Origin: Ralstonia sp. SET104
GTDB taxonomy: Bacteria; Pseudomonadota; Gammaproteobacteria; Burkholderiales; Burkholderiaceae
Reading direction: 5' to 3'
DNA: 64,000 nt
Assembly (NCBI RefSeq): GCF_003851545.1
Contig: NZ_BHVX01000013.1
Location: 84,110 to 148,109, forward strand
Numbering within the stretch: position 1 is the stretch's first letter; every line of letters begins with the position of its first letter. Under the pieces are notes generated by a model. It was not told the origin of the DNA, did no database searches, and saw only the letters and a program-made list of their open reading frames with translations. The translations under genes and the position numbers were made by a program. Positions 27,245 to 36,744 of this stretch are shown piece after piece.

Positions 27245-27901
27245 TCAACCGGCCTTGCGGAACGTGAGGTTGATGCGCTGGCTGCCCAGCAATGCGTGCG
27301 GGTGGTCTTTGAGCGGCGCGACGCCGTGATAGCGCAGGCGATCCGGGCCGCCCCAGATGACGACATCACCATGAAAGAGCGGAATGCGCTGCGTTTTATC
27401 GGCGCGGCGGTGTCCACCAAACAGGAAGATGGCCGGCATGCCGAGCGAGACGGACACGATGGGCGCGCTGTAATCCTGTTCGTCTTTGTCTTGATGCAGC
27501 GATAGGCGCGCGCCGGGCACGTAGCGGTTGATGAGACAGGCGTCTGGCGTGAAACCCGGGAAACCCGCTTCAGAGGCGGCGTTGCGGGCGAGGCGCAGGA
27601 ACACGTCGGGCAGCGGTGGCCACGGGTTGCCGCTGAGCGGGTCGAGCGTGGCATACCGGTAGCCACGGCGGTCGGACGTCCAGCCCAGCGTGCCGCTGTT
27701 GGTGAGTGCGACCGACATCTCGAAGCCGCCCGGCGTGACCATGTGACGAAACGCTGCTTGATGCGCGACGGCGTCCACCGCAGCGAGCAGCGCCGGCGCA
27801 TCGCTCAACGCAAAACCGCGCAGCACGAACGCAGCCTCGCCGAGCACAATGCGCGCGTCGTCAGCAGGCAGATGGTCGGCAAACAAATCGCCGGTGGTCA
27901 T
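27245..27901 (-). CDS. alkB: Alkylated DNA repair dioxygenase AlkB
   Basis: Fe(II)/2-oxoglutarate enzyme that removes methyl groups from 1-methyladenine and 3-methylcytosine. The 218-residue protein keeps the iron ligands His136-x-Asp138 (SLHQDKDE) and His192 (LRYHGVAPL). It also has the oxoglutarate-binding R-x5-R pair (Arg209, Arg215 in RINLTFRKAG) and the substrate-loop WTSDRRGYRY. It is second in the 2OG-alkB-alkA operon, with 10 and 15 bp gaps. Confidence 0.96.
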   Translation of the reverse strand: MTTGDLFADHLPADDARIVLGEAAFVLRGFALSDAPALLAAVDAVAHQAAFRHMVTPGGFEMSVALTNSGTLGWTSDRRGYRYATLDPLSGNPWPPLPDVFLRLARNAASEAGFPGFTPDACLINRYVPGARLSLHQDKDEQDYSAPIVSVSLGMPAIFLFGGHRRADKTQRIPLFHGDVVIWGGPDRLRYHGVAPLKDHPHALLGSQRINLTFRKAG

Positions 27902-27911
27902 GGTGAAGTGG

Positions 27912-28652
27912 CTACAGCGCGTCGTGGAAGATGATGCCGACAGTATGCCGTCGGCCGGAACGCAAGCGGCTCACGCCGTGGCGCATGTTCACGCGGTACG
28001 TGCCGCGTGTGCCTTGTACCGGGCGATGGTGCACCGCGAAAACGACCGCATCGCCTTTGGACAATGGCACCACCTCGGGGCGTGATTGCATGCGCGGGCG
28101 CTGCTCGGTCATGACGAATTCGCCGCCGGTGAAATCGCCGCCGGGTTCAGACAACAGGATGGCGATCTGCAGCGGAAAGACGTGTTCGCCGTAGAGGTCC
28201 TGGTGCAGGCAGTTGTAGTCGCCGGGGCCGTATTGCAGGATCAGCGGGGTGGGGCGCAACTGGCCGGCTTCGTGGCAGCGGCGCAGAAAATCGGCATGCT
28301 CGGCGGGATAACGCACATCGATGCCCAGCGCCTGGTTCCAGCGGTTGCCGATGGTTGCCAGCGGCGGGTAGAGCGATGTGCGTAACTGTGCGATCAGGTC
28401 CGGCAGCGGGTAGGCGAAATATTGATATTCACCGCGGCCGAAGCCATGGCGCTCCATCACCACGCGCGAGCGATACAGGCGGTCTTGCGGGTATAGCGCG
28501 GCCAGGGCGTCGCAGGCGCCGTGGGTTAGCAGGCTCGGCAGCACCGCGCTGCCGACCTCGTTGAGGGCATCTTCAACGGCATGCCAGTCGGTGCCATCAA
28601 GATTTGAGCGGTGCCCCGCGCTGATATGCGCGGCGGCCGTGGAAGGCGGCAT
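27912..28652 (-). CDS. 2OG-Fe(II) oxygenase of unknown substrate, in alkB-alkA operon
   Basis: A 246-residue protein of the prolyl-4-hydroxylase-like 2OG-Fe(II) fold, clearly different from AlkB. Likely iron ligands are His150-x-Asp152 (LHQDLYGEHVFPLQ) and His225 (MRHGVSR), with Arg235 as the oxoglutarate anchor (GRRHTVGIIF). I use the ATG at 28652 because GGAG lies five bases upstream; an in-frame ATG at 28697 is possible. It is first in the operon with alkB and alkA and carries the Ada box, so it probably acts in alkylation damage, but its substrate (DNA, RNA or protein) is not known to me. Confidence 0.85.
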   Translation of the reverse strand: MPPSTAAAHISAGHRSNLDGTDWHAVEDALNEVGSAVLPSLLTHGACDALAALYPQDRLYRSRVVMERHGFGRGEYQYFAYPLPDLIAQLRTSLYPPLATIGNRWNQALGIDVRYPAEHADFLRRCHEAGQLRPTPLILQYGPGDYNCLHQDLYGEHVFPLQIAILLSEPGGDFTGGEFVMTEQRPRMQSRPEVVPLSKGDAVVFAVHHRPVQGTRGTYRVNMRHGVSRLRSGRRHTVGIIFHDAL

Positions 28653-28722
28653 ATGTGCTCCATTGTTGGAGGTTCGATATGCCAAGCCTACGCTCACGGG
28701 AGTGCACTAGGCACTCCGGAGC

Positions 28723-28735
28723 TTGCGATCAAATT
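28723..28735 (-). promoter_or_regulatory. Ada box upstream of the 2OG oxygenase-alkB-alkA operon
   Basis: On the minus strand the sequence reads AAT-TTGATC-GCAA, matching the Ada operator AAT-N6-GCAA. The GCAA ends 70 bases before the start codon at 28652, against 66 for ada. The surrounding 26 bases (28711-28736) match those upstream of ada with four differences. The box touches the stop codon of the upstream acetyltransferase gene. Downstream, an inverted repeat GGAGTGC / GCACTCC (28699-28717) overlaps the likely promoter. Confidence 0.7.
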
Positions 28736-29274
28736 CAGGCCTGCGTGACTTGCGCGGCCAGGCCGGAAGGCATCGGGATGGCCGCCAGCTTGTCCAGCGC
28801 ATCACCCGTGGCGCGGCAGATGCGCCACTCGGGCAGCACATCAGCGCCCATGGCCTCGTAGAAGGCGATGGATGGCGCATTCCAGTCGAGCACGCTCCAC
28901 TCGAAGCGGCCGCAGTCGCGCTCCTGCGCCAGGCGCGCGAGGTGAATCAACAGTGCGCGGCCGATGCCGAGGCCGCGACACTCGGGTTCCACGAACAGGT
29001 CTTCCAGATACAGGCCGGGCTTGCACAGGAAGGTCGAGAAATTGTGGAAGAACAGCGCAAAGCCCACGGCCCGGCCCTCGACTTCCGCCATCACCGCTTC
29101 GCAATACGGGCGCGGCCCGAACAGCATCGTGGCGAGCGCCTCGGGCGTGGTCTGCACGAGGTGTGTGAGCTTTTCGTATTCGGCCAGCGCGCAGATCAGA
29201 CGGACCAGCGCGGCGCAGTCATCCGGCGTGGCGGCGCGCAGTGTGAACGTGGCGTCGGCGTCGGTAGTTGTCAT
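28735..29274 (-). CDS. GNAT family N-acetyltransferase
   Basis: A 179-residue acetyl-CoA-dependent acyltransferase. The acetyl-CoA loop is [19 protein letters not shown] and the family strands [11 protein letters not shown] and [19 protein letters not shown] are clear; the pattern recalls the diamine/thialysine acetyltransferase group (SSAT2-like). The substrate is unproven. The ATG overlaps the miaA stop as ATGA, so it is coupled to mutL-miaA. The long upstream frame is antisense and not used. Confidence 0.9.
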   Translation of the reverse strand: MTTTDADATFTLRAATPDDCAALVRLICALAEYEKLTHLVQTTPEALATMLFGPRPYCEAVMAEVEGRAVGFALFFHNFSTFLCKPGLYLEDLFVEPECRGLGIGRALLIHLARLAQERDCGRFEWSVLDWNAPSIAFYEAMGADVLPEWRICRATGDALDKLAAIPMPSGLAAQVTQA

Positions 29275-30257
29275 TGCGATTCCAGTGAGGTTTGGACCAG
29301 GCGCGCGACCTGGTCGACGTAATCGGGCGCCAGGCAATCGACCACGTGCCGCTCCGGCGTGCTGCGCAGCCACGTAATCTGGCGCTTGCAGAGCTGGCGC
29401 GTTGCGGCGATGCCCTGTTCGCGCAGGGCAGTCTGGTCGATCTCGCCATCGAGATAGGCCCACGCCTGGCGATAACCCACGCAGCGGATGGACGGCAGCG
29501 TGGGCGAAAGATCGCCACGGCGGCGCAAGCTTTCCACCTCGTCGAGCAGGCCGCTGGCGAGCATCGCATCGAAGCGCTGGGCAATGCGTGCGTGGAGTAC
29601 GAGCCGGTCCGACGGCTCCAATGCAATCGTCAGATAAGGCGCGGCGGCATCGTGCTGTTGGAACGCATTCGCGCCAACCTCGCGTGCGAGCAGTGCCGAC
29701 ATGGGTTGGCCTGTCAGCCGATACAGCTCCAGCGCGCGCTGAATGCGTTGCGCATCCGTCGTATGCAGCCGCGCAGCGGTGATTGGATCGACCAGCGCGA
29801 GCTTCGCATGCAGCGCGGGCCAACCGCTGCGCGCAGCTTCGGCGTCGATCTCGGCGCGGATGGCCGGGTCAGCGCCGGGCAAATCGGAGAGACCTTGCGT
29901 GAGCGCCTTGTAGTACAGCATCGTGCCGCCCACGATCAGCGGCAGCTTGCCGCGCGCGCGGATGGCGTCGATCAGCGCGTTCGTATCGTTCGCAAACTGC
30001 GCGGCCGAATACGCATCGAGCGGATCAATGATGTCGATCAGATGGTGCGGGGCGATGGCCTGTTCTTCAGTGCTGGGCTTGGCGGTGCCGATGTCCATGC
30101 CGCGATACACCAGCGCGGAATCCATGCTGATGATTTCGACGGGCCAGCGTTTGGCCAGCTCCAATGCGGCGGCGGTTTTGCCGGATGCGGTGGGGCCGAG
30201 CAGGCAGATGGCGCGCGGCGCAGCGGGGGACACAAATTCGGAAGACACGATCATCAC
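29271..30257 (-). CDS. miaA: tRNA dimethylallyltransferase
   Basis: Transfers a dimethylallyl group to A37 of tRNAs reading UNN codons. The 328-residue protein has P-loop [33 protein letters not shown], the DMAPP-binding region [19 protein letters not shown] and the [15 protein letters not shown] motif. It follows mutL by 4 bp, the mutL-miaA order known from many proteobacteria. Two adjacent ATGs (30257, 30254) are possible starts. Confidence 0.97.
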   Translation of the reverse strand: MMIVSSEFVSPAAPRAICLLGPTASGKTAAALELAKRWPVEIISMDSALVYRGMDIGTAKPSTEEQAIAPHHLIDIIDPLDAYSAAQFANDTNALIDAIRARGKLPLIVGGTMLYYKALTQGLSDLPGADPAIRAEIDAEAARSGWPALHAKLALVDPITAARLHTTDAQRIQRALELYRLTGQPMSALLAREVGANAFQQHDAAAPYLTIALEPSDRLVLHARIAQRFDAMLASGLLDEVESLRRRGDLSPTLPSIRCVGYRQAWAYLDGEIDQTALREQGIAATRQLCKRQITWLRSTPERHVVDCLAPDYVDQVARLVQTSLESQ

Positions 30258-30261
30258 AAAC

Positions 30262-32166
30262 TCACTGGCCGCGCAGGAACAGGCGGTCCAGGTCGGCCAC
30301 GGTCAACTGAATCCACGTCGGGCGGCCGTGGTTGCACTGGTCGGCGCGTTCGGTGGCTTCCATCTGGCGCAGCAGCGCGTTCATCTCGTCCAGATTCAGG
30401 CGGCGGTTGGCGCGTACGGCGGAGTGGCACGCCAGCGTTGCGAGCAGTTCATTCTGGCGCTCAGCCAGCACGCGCGAGCCTCCGTAGGCTTGCAGATCGC
30501 GCAGCACGTCGCGAGCAAGTGCTTGCGCATCGGCCTTCTGCAGCAGCGTCGGCACCGATCGCACTGCCAGCGTGGTGGGCGACACGGCTGAGATATCGAA
30601 GCCAAGCAGCGTGAGCGTGTCGCGGAATTCCTCTGCTGTGCCGATTTCCACTGCGCTCGCGGCAAACGTGACCGGAATCAGCAGCGGCTGGACTTCGACG
30701 CGTTTTGCTTCCAGCGCCGTCTTCAATTGTTCATACAGGATGCGCTCGTGTGCGGCGTGCATGTCGACCAGCACCATGCCACGTGCGTTCTGCGCCAGCA
30801 CGTAAATGCCGTGCAACTGGGCGACTGCGAAGCCGAGCGGGTAAGCGTCGTCGTCGACTGGCTGCGCACCGGCAGGTTCTGCGACGGCGGTGGGCGCGTC
30901 GGCAGTCGCGGTGCCGCCATCGAACAACGTTGCAGCGCTTGGCACGTCGGCCATCCAAGCCGGACGGCTTGGCGGCATCGGCGCGCTGTCACCACGCATC
31001 ATCGACAGATATTCGGCACGCGGCTGCGCAATGCCGAGCGACGTCTGGCGTGCAGCCATCTGGTTGATCCAGCGCGTGGTGTTGTCGACAGGCGAGGGCG
31101 CGGCCGATACCTCGGGTGCATCCGCAATGTCGGTGCGCAGGCTGTCGCCCTGCTCACCGGCATGGCGTGCCAGCGCGCGTTGGATCGCGTGGTAAACGAA
31201 CTGGTGCACGGCGCGGCTGTCGCGGAAGCGCACCTCGATCTTGGACGGATGCACATTCACGTCAACGGCTTCGGGCGGCAGCTCCAGGCACAGCACGTAG
31301 GCAGGAAAGCGGTCGCCGTGCAGCACGTCTTCATAGGCGCTGCGCACCGCGTGCGTGAGCAGGCGATCACGCACAAAGCGGCCGTTGACGTAGAAAAACT
31401 GGTGGTCCGCCCGGCCGCGCGAAGCGGTCGGCAGGCCGGCAAAGCCGAAGAGGCGCAGCTCGCCTGCGGCCTCTTCAAATGGCAGGCGCGCGCGGGCGAA
31501 CTCAGTGCCGAGGACGGCGGCCGTGCGTGAATCCGCCTGCGTGGCATTCCAGTGCTCCAGGGGCTTGCCGTTGTGATGCACGGAGATGGCCACGTCGGGC
31601 CGCGCGAGCGCGGTGCGGCGGATGACTTCCATGCAATGGCCCAGCTCGGTCTGCTCGGTCTTGAGGAATTTGCGGCGCGCCGGCGTGTTGAAGTACAGAT
31701 GCTGCACGTCGACGGTGGTGCCGACGCCACCCGAGGCCGGCTGCGCGCGCCCCGTTTGCGCAATGATTTGCGTAGCGTGCGCGTCATGGGCGGTGCGCGA
31801 GGTGAGCGTCAACTCAGCCACCGAGGCAATCGAGGCCAGTGCCTCACCGCGAAACCCGAGCGTCGCCACCGATTCCAGCTCTTCCAGCGAGCCGATCTTG
31901 CTCGTCGCATGCCGCATCAGCGCGACAGGCAGTTCACCGGCCGGAATGCCGCCGCCGTTGTCGGTAATGGCGATGCGCCGCACGCCGCCTTCCTCCAACT
32001 TGATCTGGAGTTGGGTGGCGCCAGCGTCCAGCGCGTTTTCCAGCAGTTCCTTGACCACAGAAGCCGGCCGCTCCACCACCTCGCCGGCCGCGATCTGGCT
32101 GATCAGCTGATCGGGAAGGGGGCGGATGGGGCGGCGGGAGGCGGCGGAATCAAGGGCGGAATTCAT
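30262..32166 (-). CDS. mutL: DNA mismatch repair protein MutL
   Basis: GHL ATPase linking MutS recognition to strand incision. The 634-residue protein has the N-terminal ATPase motifs [24 protein letters not shown] and LGFRGEAL. A transducer domain ([15 protein letters not shown]), a variable Ala/Pro-rich linker and a C-terminal dimerisation domain ([21 protein letters not shown]) follow. No DQHA-x2-E-x4-E endonuclease motif is seen in the C-terminal part, as in methyl-directed systems. It heads the mutL-miaA-GNAT unit. Confidence 0.97.
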   Translation of the reverse strand: MNSALDSAASRRPIRPLPDQLISQIAAGEVVERPASVVKELLENALDAGATQLQIKLEEGGVRRIAITDNGGGIPAGELPVALMRHATSKIGSLEELESVATLGFRGEALASIASVAELTLTSRTAHDAHATQIIAQTGRAQPASGGVGTTVDVQHLYFNTPARRKFLKTEQTELGHCMEVIRRTALARPDVAISVHHNGKPLEHWNATQADSRTAAVLGTEFARARLPFEEAAGELRLFGFAGLPTASRGRADHQFFYVNGRFVRDRLLTHAVRSAYEDVLHGDRFPAYVLCLELPPEAVDVNVHPSKIEVRFRDSRAVHQFVYHAIQRALARHAGEQGDSLRTDIADAPEVSAAPSPVDNTTRWINQMAARQTSLGIAQPRAEYLSMMRGDSAPMPPSRPAWMADVPSAATLFDGGTATADAPTAVAEPAGAQPVDDDAYPLGFAVAQLHGIYVLAQNARGMVLVDMHAAHERILYEQLKTALEAKRVEVQPLLIPVTFAASAVEIGTAEEFRDTLTLLGFDISAVSPTTLAVRSVPTLLQKADAQALARDVLRDLQAYGGSRVLAERQNELLATLACHSAVRANRRLNLDEMNALLRQMEATERADQCNHGRPTWIQLTVADLDRLFLRGQ

Positions 32167-32289
32167 CGCGGCATTATAAATGTCATGCCCTGCGCCGCGT
32201 GCGGACGAGAAGCCCCCACGCCCCCATTCAGGGCTAGGGGAAATCTAAGTCGCATCCGGTATCATTCCCCGCTCGTTTAGGGGGATGGT

Positions 32290-32949
32290 TTGGATATCGT
32301 GATGCAACTGGTCGACATCGTGCTGCATGTCGACAAATCGCTGGGCCTGCTGATTCAGCAGTACGGCGCGTGGGTATACGTGCTGCTGTTCGCCATCGTG
32401 TTTGCCGAAACCGGCCTGGTGGTGCTGCCGTTCCTGCCGGGCGACACGCTGCTCTTCATTGCCGGCGCCATGTGCGCCACCGGCCAGATGGACGCCTGGC
32501 TGCTGATTGTTCTGCTGGTGAGCGCCGCAGTCACGGGCAATACCGTCAACTATTTCGTCGGTTCCTGGATCGGCCCCAAGGTATTTGACGGTCACATCCG
32601 CTTTCTTGATCACGAAGCGCTGATGAAGACGCACGGTTTCTACGAGCGCCACGGGGGCAAGACGCTTGTGATGGCGCGCTTCATCCCGGTGGTCCGTACG
32701 TTCGCGCCGTTCGTGGCCGGTGTGTCGAAGATGACGTTTGCCAAGTTCCAGCTCTTCAACATGATCGGCGCCGTGCTGTGGGTCGGTTTGCTGGTGGCGT
32801 CGGGTGTGTTCTTTGGCAACCTGCCCATGGTGCGTGATCACTTGAACACAATTGTGCTGATCGGCCTGGGCGCGGCGATTGTGCCGTTGGCACTCGGCGG
32901 AGTCTGGAAGCTGTTCAAGCGCCGCCGCGGCGCGGTGGCACAGAAGTAG
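32290..32949 (+). CDS. DedA family membrane protein (VTT domain)
   Basis: A 219-residue inner-membrane protein of the DedA/VTT family, implicated in undecaprenyl phosphate or phospholipid flipping. It shows FAETGLVVLPFLPGDTLLFIAGA, the conserved GSWIGPKVF region and the arginine/glycine motif ARFIPVVRTFAPFVAGVSKM. A TTG at 32290 preceded by AGGGGGA is my choice; ATG at 32302 is the alternative. It is divergent from mutL and convergent with the SirB1-like gene. Confidence 0.88.
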   Translation: MDIVMQLVDIVLHVDKSLGLLIQQYGAWVYVLLFAIVFAETGLVVLPFLPGDTLLFIAGAMCATGQMDAWLLIVLLVSAAVTGNTVNYFVGSWIGPKVFDGHIRFLDHEALMKTHGFYERHGGKTLVMARFIPVVRTFAPFVAGVSKMTFAKFQLFNMIGAVLWVGLLVASGVFFGNLPMVRDHLNTIVLIGLGAAIVPLALGGVWKLFKRRRGAVAQK

Positions 32950-32952
32950 GCG

Positions 32953-33798
32953 TCAATTCAAGTTCTTGCTCATGGCACGCAGCGTCGGCATGCGTTCCTT
33001 GAGCTTGGCCGTGTCGGCCGCATCGGGCCTGGCGTCTACATAGGCTTCCAGGTCTTCCAGCGCGGGCCGGAAACATTCCAGGTTGGCGTAGGCCAGCCCC
33101 CGGTCGCGCACTTCCTCGATCGAATCGGGCAGCAGGATCACCAGCCGCTGCTGCACCGCCAGCAGGCGCTGCCAGCGCGATTCCTGCAAGTAGATCGCTT
33201 TCAGATTACGCAGCATGCGCGCGACGATCTCGCGGTGCGTGGCCACCTGCAGAAACACCCCGAGCGGCACCGTGTTCGGATCTTCGATGCCTTCCTTTTC
33301 CAGGTATGGGTCGAGCATGTCCTGCAACTCTTCCTTCGACAGCGTCTGCCCCGTCAGCGGATCGAGCACGACCTCGCCCGCAGGAATGCTCATGCGCACA
33401 AGGAAGTGGTTGGGAAAGGACACGCCCTTGAGCGGCAACCCGATCTGCTGGCCGATCTCCATCAGCAGCACCGCCAATGAGATCGGAATACCGCGCCGGC
33501 TCTGCAGCACGGTGTTCAGATAGGAGTTCTCGGGGTCGTAGTAATCGTTTGCATTGGGCCCGAAACCCAGCTCGCGATAGAAGAACTGATTGAGCAGGCG
33601 CAGGCGCTGGATGGCCGGTGTGCCGTCGGCAATACGGTTCTTGATCCGCGCGACCAGCACGTCAATGGCGGCCAGTTCTGCCTGCAGGTCCAGGTCTGGA
33701 TACGCGTCCTGCGCAATCGACAGGGCGGTTTCTGTGAGGGGGATGCTGTCATCGTCCGCGACCAGGGCCGAAAAGTAATCGAGGACTTTAGTGGTCAT
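32953..33798 (-). CDS. SirB1-like protein (transglutaminase-like plus TPR)
   Basis: A 281-residue cytosolic protein. The N-terminal part is a transglutaminase-like domain of the SirB1 family (LLNQFFYRELGFGPNANDYYDPENSYLNTVLQSRRGIPISLAVLLMEI split over ~60 residues; PNHFLVRM). The C-terminal part has TPR-like helices (RLLAVQQRLVILLPDSIEEVRDRGLAYANLE). The catalytic cysteine expected in true transglutaminases is absent at the RRGIPISLAVLL position, as usual for this family. The start at 33798 forms TGATG with the murJ stop. Function is unknown. Confidence 0.85.
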   Translation of the reverse strand: MTTKVLDYFSALVADDDSIPLTETALSIAQDAYPDLDLQAELAAIDVLVARIKNRIADGTPAIQRLRLLNQFFYRELGFGPNANDYYDPENSYLNTVLQSRRGIPISLAVLLMEIGQQIGLPLKGVSFPNHFLVRMSIPAGEVVLDPLTGQTLSKEELQDMLDPYLEKEGIEDPNTVPLGVFLQVATHREIVARMLRNLKAIYLQESRWQRLLAVQQRLVILLPDSIEEVRDRGLAYANLECFRPALEDLEAYVDARPDAADTAKLKERMPTLRAMSKNLN

Positions 33799-35351
33799 CA
33801 GATGGCCTTCTTTCGGAACGTGGAGAACTTCAATCCAGTGAGCCACAGTGTACCGAAATAGACCACCGCGCACAGGACCAGGCTTGCCCCCAGCAGCGCG
33901 ATGCGCACGAGCGGCCTGGCGCCCAGCCCCACCCAATCGAAATTGTGTGCGAGCCACAGCAGCACGCTGGCCAGCAGCAGCACGGCCGACACCACCTGCG
34001 CGAGGAACAGCCCCCAGCCCGGCAGCGGGTGGTAATAGCCGCGGCGGCGCAACCCGAAGAACAACAGTGCTGCGTTGATGGTCGCGCCAAAGCTGATCGA
34101 CAGCGCGAGCCCCGCATGCCCAAAGATCGGCACGAAAACAGAGTTCGACAACTGCGTCGCCACCAGCACTACCAGCGCGATCTTCACCGGCGTACGGATG
34201 TCCTGCCGTGCATAAAAGCCCGGCGCCAGGATCTTGATGACGATCAGCCCGATCAGCCCGACGCCGTACGACGTCAGTGCCTGCCGTGTCATCTCCACGT
34301 CCGTGCCGGTGAATTTGCCGTAGTGGAACAGCGTAGCCGTGAGCGGCGCGCCGAAGACGAACAGGCCTACCGCCGACGGCACCGCCAGCAGCACCGTCAG
34401 CCGCAGGCCCCAGTCCAGCAGGGACGAATATTCGTCGCGGTTGTTGTCCGCGCTCGCCTTCGACAGACTCGGCAGCAGGATCGTCCCGAGCGCCACGCCC
34501 AGCAGCGCGGTCGGGAATTCCATCAGGCGGTCAGCGTAATTCAGCCACGACACGCTGCCTGTCGGCAGACGCGAAGCGATGTTCGTATTGATGATCAGGC
34601 TGATCTGCGCGACCGACACCGACAGCGTGGCCGGCAACATCTGCTTGAGCACGCGCCGCACACCTGGGTGGTGCCACGCCGTGCGCACGTTGAATGACAC
34701 GCGCGGCAGCATCCCTATGCGGCGCAACGACGGAATCTGAATGGCGAGCTGGAGAATGCCACCCACCATCACCGCATAGGCCTGCGCGTAGATGGGCGTG
34801 TCAAGAAACGGCGCCACGAACAGCGCTGCCACAATGAATGAGAGGTTCAGCAGTACCGGCGTGAACGCGGGCACCGCAAACTGCCGCCACGTATTCAGAA
34901 TGCCCGACGCCAGCGCCACCAACGATACGAGCCCGATGTACGGAAACATCACTCGCGTCATGAAGATCGCCGAGATATAGGCTTGGCTCTCGTGTGTCTT
35001 GAAGCCGGTGGCGACGGCCGTGACGATCAGCGGCGCGCCGATCACGCCCAGCGCCGAGATGATCACCAGGAACCACGTCATCACCGTGGCCACCGAATCG
35101 ACCAGCGCGCGCGTCTCGGCTTCGCCCTGCCGGTTCTTGAACTCGCCCAGGATCGGCACGAATGCCTGCGAAAACGCGCCCTCGGCCGAGAGCCGGCGCA
35201 GCAGGTTGGGGATGCGGAATGCGACGTTGAAGGCGTCGGTGTAGACCGAGGCGCCAAAAGCGCGGGCGATCAGGGTCTCGCGAATGAGCCCCGTGATGCG
35301 CGAGAGCATCGTCAGGCCACTGATCGTGGCGAGGGTTTTGAGGAGATTCAA
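33798..35351 (-). CDS. murJ: Lipid II flippase MurJ
   Basis: Flips lipid II across the inner membrane for peptidoglycan synthesis. About 517 residues with 14 hydrophobic segments. Key MurJ features are the N-terminal LATISGLTMLSRITGLIRETLIARAFG, the arginine-rich RIPNLLRRLSAEGAFSQAFVP, NYADRLMEFPTALLGVALGTILLPSLS and FYARQDIRTPV. The start is uncertain: TTG at 35351 gives the usual MNLLKTLA-type N terminus, but no clear ribosome site precedes it and the frame stays open to 35504. Confidence 0.92.
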   Translation of the reverse strand: MNLLKTLATISGLTMLSRITGLIRETLIARAFGASVYTDAFNVAFRIPNLLRRLSAEGAFSQAFVPILGEFKNRQGEAETRALVDSVATVMTWFLVIISALGVIGAPLIVTAVATGFKTHESQAYISAIFMTRVMFPYIGLVSLVALASGILNTWRQFAVPAFTPVLLNLSFIVAALFVAPFLDTPIYAQAYAVMVGGILQLAIQIPSLRRIGMLPRVSFNVRTAWHHPGVRRVLKQMLPATLSVSVAQISLIINTNIASRLPTGSVSWLNYADRLMEFPTALLGVALGTILLPSLSKASADNNRDEYSSLLDWGLRLTVLLAVPSAVGLFVFGAPLTATLFHYGKFTGTDVEMTRQALTSYGVGLIGLIVIKILAPGFYARQDIRTPVKIALVVLVATQLSNSVFVPIFGHAGLALSISFGATINAALLFFGLRRRGYYHPLPGWGLFLAQVVSAVLLLASVLLWLAHNFDWVGLGARPLVRIALLGASLVLCAVVYFGTLWLTGLKFSTFRKKAI

Positions 35352-35537
35352 GATGAATACGTGGTTGGGCGCCGCCCGAGAGGCAAACAAGGCGATGGCG
35401 GTCTGACCGATGGTGCCTTGCAGGGTTCGCGTTGGCTGGCGCAATTGCGGCCGTATTATAGGGACCGCCCCGCCAGCCGCCCAAAAGTGCCGCAAAAGCC
35501 GCAATCTGTCGTTATCCGGATGATTTCACAACAGGGT

Positions 35538-35567
35538 TTGCGTTGAGGGCGGAAGTCTGCGTATAAT
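35538..35567 (+). promoter_or_regulatory. Promoter of rpsT
   Basis: A perfect -10 hexamer TATAAT (35562-35567) lies 80 bp before the rpsT start, with TTGCGT (35538-35543) as -35 at 18-bp spacing. This is one of the clearest sigma-70 promoters in the window and gives a short 5' leader suited to autoregulation. Confidence 0.65.
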
Positions 35568-35647
35568 TGCCGTCTTTCACCAATTTGCGCGCTTCGGCCT
35601 TCCGTGTCTCCCGGGGCGCTTGCTACCGTTTCTTCAGGGATTTTTCC

Positions 35648-35914
35648 ATGGCAAACACCGCACAAGCACGCAAGCGCGCACGCCAAGCCGTCGTTCAAAA
35701 CGCTCACAACTCGGCTCTGCGCTCGCGTCTGCGTACCGCAATCAAGGGCGTCCGCAAGGCTGTGGCCGCTGGCGACAAGACTGCCGCTGCTGCTGCATTC
35801 AAGACCGCCCAAAGCACCATCGACAGCATCGCTGACAAGAAGATCGTTCACAAGAACAAGGCTGCGCGCGCCAAGTCGCGTCTGTCCGCTGCCATCAAGG
35901 CAATGGCTGCCTAA
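35648..35914 (+). CDS. rpsT: 30S ribosomal protein S20
   Basis: Primary 16S rRNA-binding protein of the small subunit. The 88-residue, Ala/Lys/Arg-rich sequence [15 protein letters not shown] is the typical bacterial S20. The ATG at 35648 is chosen for the [10 protein letters not shown] start; AGGGA lies upstream at 35636-35640. It is monocistronic between a strong promoter and a strong terminator. Antisense to murJ's upstream region. Confidence 0.98.
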   Translation: MANTAQARKRARQAVVQNAHNSALRSRLRTAIKGVRKAVAAGDKTAAAAAFKTAQSTIDSIADKKIVHKNKAARAKSRLSAAIKAMAA

Positions 35915-35972
35915 GTTCGGGCGATGCCGGCCTGGCCGGCATGGTGCGGCAGTAACGTCGCGCCCCGACAAT

Positions 35973-36000
35973 AAAAAGCCCGTCTTCGGACGGGCTTTTT
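35973..36000 (+). terminator. Rho-independent terminator after rpsT
   Basis: Stem GCCCGTC / GACGGGC with a TTCG tetraloop, flanked by five A and five T residues, so it can work on both strands. It lies between rpsT and the convergent DUF3579 gene. Confidence 0.95.
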
Positions 36001-36053
36001 GCGTTCTGTGCACCTGCAATGTGTGGGCGTTGCGTCGGGTGGTCTTGGTAGCC

Positions 36054-36377
36054 TTAGCTTTTTGCGGGGGCACTGCCTTCCGGCAGGATGCAGGCTTCTA
36101 CAAGCTGAAGGTTGTTGTCGTGCGCGAAGTTCAGCACGAAATCCAGCGCCTTGGGCTCGATGTCGCGCAGGCGCTCGTCGACGAACACGCTCCGGATGCC
36201 GCCCGACATGACAGGGCGCACATACGGCGAGTAGGTGAAGCGGGGGTCTCCGGTGTCGCCGGCGGGGCGGAACTGCGCCATGACACCGCACAGCCGATCG
36301 GCCCAGTCGCTCGGACGGAAGGTCTTTCCGTCGCGGGTGACGCCCTGGATAAAGAATTGGCGAGGGTTGGCTGCCAT
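36054..36377 (-). CDS. DUF3579 domain-containing protein
   Basis: A small conserved beta-proteobacterial protein (about 107 residues) of unknown function. Recognisable pieces are FIQGVTRDGKTFRPSDWADRLCGVMAQF and VRPVMSGGIRSVFVDERLRDIEPKALDFVLNFA (each in part). The start at 36377 begins with the conserved domain; an in-frame ATG at 36515 would add 46 low-complexity residues. It is divergent from argF, a neighbourhood kept in related genomes, but no link to arginine synthesis is shown. Confidence 0.78.
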   Translation of the reverse strand: MAANPRQFFIQGVTRDGKTFRPSDWADRLCGVMAQFRPAGDTGDPRFTYSPYVRPVMSGGIRSVFVDERLRDIEPKALDFVLNFAHDNNLQLVEACILPEGSAPAKS

Positions 36378-36744
36378 GGACTGCGTGGGGGTGTGGAGAT
36401 TTGCAAACGACTTCGACCGCGCGGGTGCCGCAACGTTCGAACGGGGTGCACTTGTGGTGCGGATGATGCGCTTGCCTGGTTGCCGATTCATGAATCCGAC
36501 GGACCGGCTTGTCATGCCGGTTTGCAGACGGTTGATGCATCCGAGGCAGCCAGTATTATATCTTATATAAGACTTTCATCGGCCTTTCAGCCGGGCCTTT
36601 GTGGTAGCCGGACAGCCCGGCGCGAAACTCGCCAAACCGGTGGCGATCCCGTATGATGGGCTGAATCTTCACCAGACAAGGCGGCTAGGGCGGCGTGCCA
36701 CGGGACTTCCCGGTGCGTCATCTGCGGGCCGCCTTCGTTGTTTT
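36378..36744. other. Intergenic region between DUF3579 gene and argF
   Basis: About 367 bp without a supported gene. It contains an AT-rich patch (36554-36571) with several overlapping TATA-like hexamers that could serve divergent promoters, and a TATGAT -10 candidate (36652-36657) 88 bp before argF. No clear ArgR box and no Shine-Dalgarno site just before the argF ATG were found. Confidence 0.45.

Noticed and set aside
36378..36515. N-terminal extension of the DUF3579 protein from ATG 36515
   Set aside because: The extra 46 residues are low-complexity and the conserved domain begins at the ATG at 36377.
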